Shown in pieces: positions 6,433-6,450 of a stretch of 6,450 nucleotides of DNA. Made by a program: the position numbers and the translations under genes. The first letter of the stretch is position 1; each line of letters begins with the position of its first letter. Under the pieces are notes generated by a model, which ran no database searches, was not told the DNA's origin, and was given only the letters and a program-made list of their open reading frames with translations. This DNA is from Candidatus Micrarchaeota archaeon CG08_land_8_20_14_0_20_59_11. GTDB taxonomy: Archaea; Micrarchaeota; Micrarchaeia; Norongarragalinales; Norongarragalinaceae. Location: positions 1 through 6,450 of the forward strand of contig PEXZ01000040.1 in the NCBI GenBank assembly GCA_002763345.1, written 5' to 3'.

Positions 6433-6450
6433 ATGAATCTGCGCGTCTTC
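6433..6450 (+). CDS. Start of a downstream gene, product unknown (3'-truncated by window edge)
   Basis: An ATG follows the Cdc48 TAA directly with no spacer and reads MNLRVF to the end of the window. AGGGG at 6418-6422, inside the last codons of cdc48, lies about 10 bases upstream and could serve as its ribosome binding site. The close packing matches the rest of the window and suggests a shared transcript. Six codons are too few to name a product or to be sure the frame is real. Confidence 0.45.

Overview
The window is archaeal protein-coding DNA, GC-rich and densely packed, with every recognisable gene on the + strand. The archaeal assignment rests on three proteins. The first is a type IA topoisomerase with the archaeal TOPRIM wording ATDYDIEGSL. 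The second is an NFACT-R (DUF814) protein. The third is a VAT/Cdc48-type double AAA+ ATPase. The phylum cannot be fixed from this stretch; a DPANN-type or euryarchaeal lineage is a guess only.

Layout: positions 1-1971 hold the 3' part of topA, whose first roughly 25-30 codons lie upstream of the window. It contains the TOPRIM and catalytic-tyrosine regions and ends in two four-cysteine zinc ribbons. The next gene, 1952-2713, overlaps the end of topA by 20 bases. It encodes a 253-residue protein that is essentially only the RNA-binding NFACT-R domain of NFACT/Rqc2/RqcH proteins, without the NFACT-N half. A 53-base spacer (2714-2766) carries a Shine-Dalgarno sequence and a possible archaeal promoter. 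It leads into a 1221-codon gene, 2767-6432, for a Cdc48/VAT ATPase. A further start codon follows its stop directly at 6433 and is cut off by the window end.

The most striking element is an in-frame intein of 513 residues (4354-5892) inside the second ATPase domain. It is inserted immediately after the D2 pore-loop-1 motif KWVGE, between Walker A and Walker B. It has splicing blocks A, B, F and G, two LAGLIDADG motifs with intact acidic residues, and a helix-turn-helix-like insert. Removing Ser530 to Asn1042 restores a continuous 708-residue ATPase. Codon choice for Glu and Lys inside the intein differs from that of the surrounding gene, consistent with horizontal arrival.

Functionally, topA handles DNA topology. 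The NFACT-R protein and the Cdc48 ATPase may both act on ribosomes or nascent chains, because in eukaryotes an NFACT protein (Rqc2/NEMF) and Cdc48 work in the same ribosome-associated quality-control pathway. That link is an inference from adjacency, not something the sequence proves. I saw no RNA gene, CRISPR array, transposase or stretch over 300 bases without a gene.
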